DNA of 8,371 nt from NCBI GenBank assembly GCA_929200295.1, contig CAKMZE010000057.1:1-8371 (forward strand), in the 5' to 3' direction. Below, one piece after another: positions 5,463 through 8,371 of the stretch. Both the position numbers and the translations under genes were made by a program. This DNA is from an uncultured Alphaproteobacteria bacterium (GTDB lineage Bacteria > Pseudomonadota > Alphaproteobacteria > Rhodobacterales > Rhodobacteraceae). Each line of letters begins with the position of its first letter. Position 1 is the first letter of the stretch. The notes beneath the pieces are model-generated. The model saw nothing but the letters and a program-made list of their open reading frames with translations, was not told the origin of the DNA and ran no database searches.

Positions 5463-7109
5463 TTACATCATGCCGCCCATGCCGCCCATGTCGGGCATGC
5501 CACCGCCTGCTGGGCCTGCGCCCTCTTTTGCAGGCTTATCAGCAACCATGGCTTCTGTTGTGATCAAGAGACCAGCAACTGAGGCTGCGTCTTGCAGTGC
5601 TGTGCGAACAACCTTAGCCGGGTCGATCACGCCGAACTTGAACATGTCGCCATATTCTTCTGTCTGTGCGTTAAAGCCGAAAGACGCATCGCTGCTCTCA
5701 CGGATTTTGCCAGCAACGACAGAGCCATCAACACCAGAGTTCTCAGCGATCTGACGCAGCGGTGCTTCGAGCGCGCGGCGCACGATTGTGACACCAACGT
5801 CTTGATCCGCATTTGCACCTGACAGACCGTCGAGCGCTTTTGCGCCTTGTACCAGAGCAACACCACCGCCAACAACGATGCCTTCTTGCACAGCTGCGCG
5901 TGTTGCGTTCAGCGCGTCATCAACGCGGTCTTTGCGCTCTTTCACTTCGACTTCTGACATGCCGCCAACACGGATCACGGCAACACCGCCAGCCAATTTG
6001 GCCACACGCTCTTGCAGTTTTTCGCGGTCGTAATCGCTGTCTGTTGTTTCGATCTGTGCACGCACCTGATTAACGCGGGCTTCGATCTCGGCTTTATCGC
6101 CGCCACCGTCAACGATGGTTGTCTCGTCTTTGGTGATGTTGACGCGCTTGGCTGAGCCTAGCATATCGATTGTGACAGTCTCAAGCTTCATGCCCAGATC
6201 TTCTGAAATCACCTGACCACCTGTGAGGATCGCGATGTCCTGCAACATGGCTTTGCGACGGTCACCAAAGCCAGGGGCTTTGACAGCAGCAACCTTCAGG
6301 CCACCGCGCAGACGGTTCACAACGAGCGTTGCGAGCGCTTCGCCCTCAACATCCTCAGAAATGATCAGCAAAGGCTTGCCTGACTGAATAACAGACTCGA
6401 GCAGTGGCACCATTGGCTGCAAAGATGACAGTTTCTTTTCGTGCAGCAGGATGATCGCATCTTCCAGCTCAGCTGTCATTTTCTCAGTGTTTGTGGTGAA
6501 GTATGGTGAAAGGTAGCCGCGGTCAAACTGCATGCCTTCAACAACATCAGTCTCTGTTTCAAGACCTTTGTTCTCTTCCACGGTGATCACGCCTTCGTTG
6601 CCGACGCGCTGCATGGCGTCTGCGATCTGGCGGCCGATCTCAGCTTCGCCGTTGGCAGAGATTGTGCCAACCTGGGCGACTTCGTCACTGTCAGAAACGG
6701 GACGTGCTGCGTCTTTAATAGCGGTCACAACAGCTGTTGTCGCCATGTCGATGCCGCGCTTAAGATCCATTGGGTTCATGCCAGCAGCAACTGATTTCAT
6801 GCCTTCGCGGACGATGGCTTGGGCCAGAACAGTCGCTGTTGTTGTGCCGTCGCCGGCTTCGTCATTGGTGCGCGAGGCCACTTCTTTGACCATCTGCGCG
6901 CCCATGTTTTCAAACTTGTCTTCAAGCTCGATCTCTTTGGCGACAGAAACACCGTCTTTTGTGATGCGCGGTGCACCAAATGATTTGTCGAGAACAACAT
7001 TGCGGCCCTTTGGACCCAATGTCACTTTTACAGCGTTTGCGAGTGTGTTGACACCAGACAGCATGCGATTGCGTGCATCTGAATCAAACTTGACGTCTTT
7101 AGCAGCCAT
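5463..7109 (-). CDS. groEL: 60 kDa chaperonin GroEL
   Basis: The cytoplasmic ATP-driven chaperonin that encloses and folds client proteins with GroES as lid. The 548-residue chain is full length. Visible features are the N-terminal MAAKDVKF, the ATP-site stretch VTLGPKGRNVVLDKSFG (27-43), TKDGVSVAKEIEL with the conserved Asp, GDGTTTATVLAQ with the catalytic loop Asp, the apical YLSPYF region, VDDALNATRAAV with the hydrolysis Asp, and the C-terminal tail of G-G-M repeats. AAGGAG lies 3 bases before an ATG at 7115 but 9 bases before the ATG at 7109; the second gives the family N-terminus and is chosen. It is co-transcribed with groES 86 bases upstream, with a large hairpin in the gap, and is ended by a strong terminator. 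No residue looks abnormal. Confidence 0.98.
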   Translation of the reverse strand: MAAKDVKFDSDARNRMLSGVNTLANAVKVTLGPKGRNVVLDKSFGAPRITKDGVSVAKEIELEDKFENMGAQMVKEVASRTNDEAGDGTTTATVLAQAIVREGMKSVAAGMNPMDLKRGIDMATTAVVTAIKDAARPVSDSDEVAQVGTISANGEAEIGRQIADAMQRVGNEGVITVEENKGLETETDVVEGMQFDRGYLSPYFTTNTEKMTAELEDAIILLHEKKLSSLQPMVPLLESVIQSGKPLLIISEDVEGEALATLVVNRLRGGLKVAAVKAPGFGDRRKAMLQDIAILTGGQVISEDLGMKLETVTIDMLGSAKRVNITKDETTIVDGGGDKAEIEARVNQVRAQIETTDSDYDREKLQERVAKLAGGVAVIRVGGMSEVEVKERKDRVDDALNATRAAVQEGIVVGGGVALVQGAKALDGLSGANADQDVGVTIVRRALEAPLRQIAENSGVDGSVVAGKIRESSDASFGFNAQTEEYGDMFKFGVIDPAKVVRTALQDAASVAGLLITTEAMVADKPAKEGAGPAGGGMPDMGGMGGMM

Positions 7110-7160
7110 TTTCATGTGCTCCTTAAATTCTTCGATTACGTTTTGCGATGGTGGTCATCA

Positions 7161-7193
7161 CGCATGTAGGGTGGGCAATTTGCCCACCATGCG
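7161..7193 (-). repeat. Long GTAG-containing hairpin between groES and groEL
   Basis: A 33-base imperfect palindrome begins 2 bases after the groES stop. On the plus strand the order is CGCAT (7161-7165), GTAG (7166-7169), GGTGGGCAA (7170-7178), T, TTGCCCACC (7180-7188), ATGCG (7189-7193). The outer 5-base and inner 9-base arms pair perfectly, leaving GTAG as a one-sided bulge. A GTAG head followed by a C/G-rich hairpin is the hallmark of REP elements, so this may be one. It may also act as a processing or stabilising structure in the groESL message. Confidence 0.65.
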
Positions 7194-7195
7194 GA

Positions 7196-7480
7196 TTACA
7201 TGATGCCCAGGATATCGCTTTCTTTCATGATCAATAGCTCTTCGCCGTCGATCTTAACTTCGGTGCCGGACCATTTGCCGAACAAAACCTGGTCGCCAGC
7301 TTTAACAGCCATTGCGATCAGTTCGCCATTGTCTTTGCGTGCGCCTGCGCCAACTGAGACGATTTCGCCTTCTGCTGGCTTTTCTTTTGCGCTGTCGGGG
7401 ATAATCAACCCACCAGCTGTTTTCTCGTCGCCTTCGATGCGACGCACCAATACACGGTCATGAAGTGGTGTGAATGCCAT
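7196..7480 (-). CDS. groES: 10 kDa co-chaperonin GroES
   Basis: The heptameric lid that binds GroEL and controls release of the client protein. The 94-residue length is normal. It has the N-terminal strand FTPLHDRVLVRR (3-14) and the mobile loop with GGLIIP (23-28) that docks on GroEL. VSVGAGARKDNGE (41-53) and DQVLFGKWSGTEVKIDGEELLIMKESDILG (63-92) complete the beta barrel. The start at 7480 has AGGAAG with 7 bases spacing and is the only sensible one. Its leader contains a CIRCE element. groEL follows after 86 bases in the same transcription unit. Confidence 0.98.
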   Translation of the reverse strand: MAFTPLHDRVLVRRIEGDEKTAGGLIIPDSAKEKPAEGEIVSVGAGARKDNGELIAMAVKAGDQVLFGKWSGTEVKIDGEELLIMKESDILGIM

Positions 7481-7513
7481 TTCGAAACTTCCTACATTGC
7501 GGTTTCACTCATA

Positions 7514-7540
7514 TTATCACTCACTATAGTCGAGTGCTAA
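7514..7540 (-). promoter_or_regulatory. CIRCE operator (HrcA binding site)
   Basis: TTATCACTC, nine bases, GAGTGCTAA on the plus strand; the family consensus is TTAGCACTC-N9-GAGTGCTAA, so there is one mismatch, in the left arm. It sits 34-60 bases before the groES start, in the expected place just past the promoter. HrcA is known to repress groESL through this site in many bacteria. No hrcA gene is in the window. Confidence 0.93.
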
Positions 7541-7546
7541 CGGCGT

Positions 7547-7577
7547 ATAATTAAGAAACCCGATCAGTCGAGTCAAC
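7547..7577 (-). promoter_or_regulatory. Probable groES-groEL promoter
   Basis: GTTGACT (7577-7571) is a good -35 box. A -10 is less clear: CTTAAT (7555-7550) fits an RpoH-like reading and AATTAT (7552-7547) a sigma70-like reading. Transcription would begin near 7540, placing the CIRCE at about +1 to +27. A second option lies inside the CIRCE: TTAGCA (7540-7535), 16 bases, GATAAT. The string GCCCGTTGAC here (7581-7572) also occurs at the hsp20 promoter. Confidence 0.45.
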
Positions 7578-7593
7578 GGGCGCTTTGCGATTC

Positions 7594-7622
7594 TTTTTGA
7601 AAATATGCAACCGGTAGGTTGC
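7594..7622 (-). terminator. Small hairpin with U-rich tail upstream of groES
   Basis: GCAACC (7607-7612) and GGTTGC (7617-7622) form a perfect 6-bp stem with a 4-base loop. In minus-strand RNA the stem is followed by AUAUUUUC, like a weak intrinsic terminator. It could block minus-strand transcription from entering the groESL control region, but no minus-strand gene is visible above it in this window. Confidence 0.25.
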
Positions 7623-7720
7623 GGCGCTTGCATAGCAGAACAGACCATAGCCCCTTGCAATCACATGCTCTATGATGACAAAACACCCCAACATGCAAGC
7701 CTAACCAAGAAGAGAACGCG

Positions 7721-8371
7721 ATGAAATTGCCCTTCCTGACACTCCTCTTCACCATTATGGCACGGGTTGCTATTGCCAATTGTGACGGCCCAAGCTTTCA
7801 TAATCAGATGACCGCAGAAGAAGCGGCAGAAATCGCAGCAATCACCGCAGACACCCCTTATGCACAAGGCTTGATCTGGACCGCTGAGAAAGACGGAAAA
7901 TCACTCACAATCGTGGGCACGATCCATATCAATACGCCAGAACTGCCTGGCATTCGCCGCGCGCTTGCAGATACGATCGCTGCTGCAGACCTTCTCCTTG
8001 TGGAAGCCACATCCAAGGAAGAAACCCAACTACTCAAGACTTTCACAGAAAACCCAAGCCTTTACCTGATCACCGAAGGCCCAACGCTGCCAGAGCTTCT
8101 CCCGCCAGCCCTTTGGGCCGATCTGAAACAAGCTGCCGAAGCGCGCGGCATGCCGAGCTTTCTTATTGCGCAGTTTCAGCCATGGTATCTTGGTCTGACA
8201 CTCGCATTCCCACCCTGTGCCACGGCCAGCATTGCGTCGGGTCAAATTGGGCTCGACAAGATGCTGATGGAGGATGCGCAGGCATATGGCGTGCCTTTTC
8301 GCGCGCTCGAACCTTACGATACCCTTATCAACTTTCTGCAAGGCGCGTCCTTAGAAGAACAGATTGCAAGC
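7721..8371 (+). CDS. TraB/GumN family protein, 3' end outside window
   Basis: The first 217 residues of an exported protein; no stop is reached before the window ends. Residues 1-19 form a signal peptide with a likely cut after AIA, though an Arg interrupts the hydrophobic stretch. The mature part shows the TraB/GumN signature: IVGTIHIN (64-71) with the conserved G-T-x-H, LLLVEAT (91-97), FQPWYLGLTL (152-161), GLDKMLMEDA (177-186) and LEPYDTLINFL (196-206). The family has conserved Gly-His and Glu residues and is thought to be related to metal-dependent proteases (Tiki/TraB-like). The substrate in bacteria is unknown. The ATG at 7721 has only a weak ribosome site (AAGAGAA). The gene is divergent from groES, with 240 bases between the two starts. 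I found no convincing promoter for it in 7541-7720. Confidence 0.85.
   Translation, partial: MKLPFLTLLFTIMARVAIANCDGPSFHNQMTAEEAAEIAAITADTPYAQGLIWTAEKDGKSLTIVGTIHINTPELPGIRRALADTIAAADLLLVEATSKEETQLLKTFTENPSLYLITEGPTLPELLPPALWADLKQAAEARGMPSFLIAQFQPWYLGLTLAFPPCATASIASGQIGLDKMLMEDAQAYGVPFRALEPYDTLINFLQGASLEEQIAS

Noticed and set aside
6532..7203. A 223-codon open frame on the plus strand, opposite groEL
   Set aside because: It mirrors groEL codons, is rich in Ser/Thr/Ala/Pro as expected for an antisense shadow, has no ribosome site and no recognisable domain; groEL itself is certain.
7573..7867. Minus-strand frames across the groES upstream region and TraB/GumN start
   Set aside because: They cover the groES control region and the start of the plus-strand TraB/GumN gene, are cysteine-rich without pattern and lack ribosome sites.
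1..8371. A CRISPR array, transposase, integrase, toxin-antitoxin pair or biosynthetic cluster
   Set aside because: Looked for and not seen: no repeat-spacer pattern, no mobile-element proteins and no paired small toxin/antitoxin genes.

Overview
The window looks like chromosomal, mostly housekeeping DNA from a marine alphaproteobacterium of the Rhodobacterales (Roseobacter group). This is inferred from gene content and protein style: a small Hsp20 chaperone followed by a DUF1150 gene, a DUF465 (YdcH-like) gene before purE-purK, an alphaproteobacterial-type GroES/GroEL pair under a CIRCE element, and G-rich intergenic palindromes. The genus cannot be fixed by reading alone. There is no CRISPR array, insertion sequence, prophage, tRNA or rRNA, and no gene-free stretch over 300 bases.

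Layout. Positions 1-83 hold two tandem G-rich palindromes. Positions 84-726 (minus) are a two-gene heat-shock unit, hsp20 then a DUF1150 gene. Its control region (731-831) carries a sigma32/RpoH-like promoter and a leader whose last hairpin matches the core of a ROSE RNA thermometer. Positions 899-2755 (plus) hold a DUF465 coiled-coil gene and the overlapping purE-purK pair of purine synthesis. Positions 2776-5262 (minus), reading from high to low coordinates, are a zinc-ribbon/DUF4145 protein, an EamA-type drug/metabolite transporter and a secreted alpha/beta hydrolase. The hydrolase converges on purK with a 20-base gap. Positions 5463-7480 (minus) are groES-groEL with a CIRCE operator, a strong intercistronic hairpin and a strong terminator. 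From 7721 a divergent plus-strand gene for an exported TraB/GumN-family protein runs off the right edge.

How the parts work together. Two protein-folding units lie about 5 kb apart: an Hsp20 holdase and the GroESL foldase. The first appears to be controlled by RpoH plus an RNA thermometer. The second appears to be controlled by HrcA/CIRCE plus a sigma70/RpoH-type promoter. Both promoters share an exact 10-base string, GCCCGTTGAC. PurE and PurK catalyse consecutive steps (AIR to N5-CAIR to CAIR) and are translationally overlapped. The most interesting signals are regulatory: the ROSE-like leader, the GTAG-headed hairpin between groES and groEL, and the composition break inside the DUF4145 gene. 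I saw no convincing new multi-gene system.
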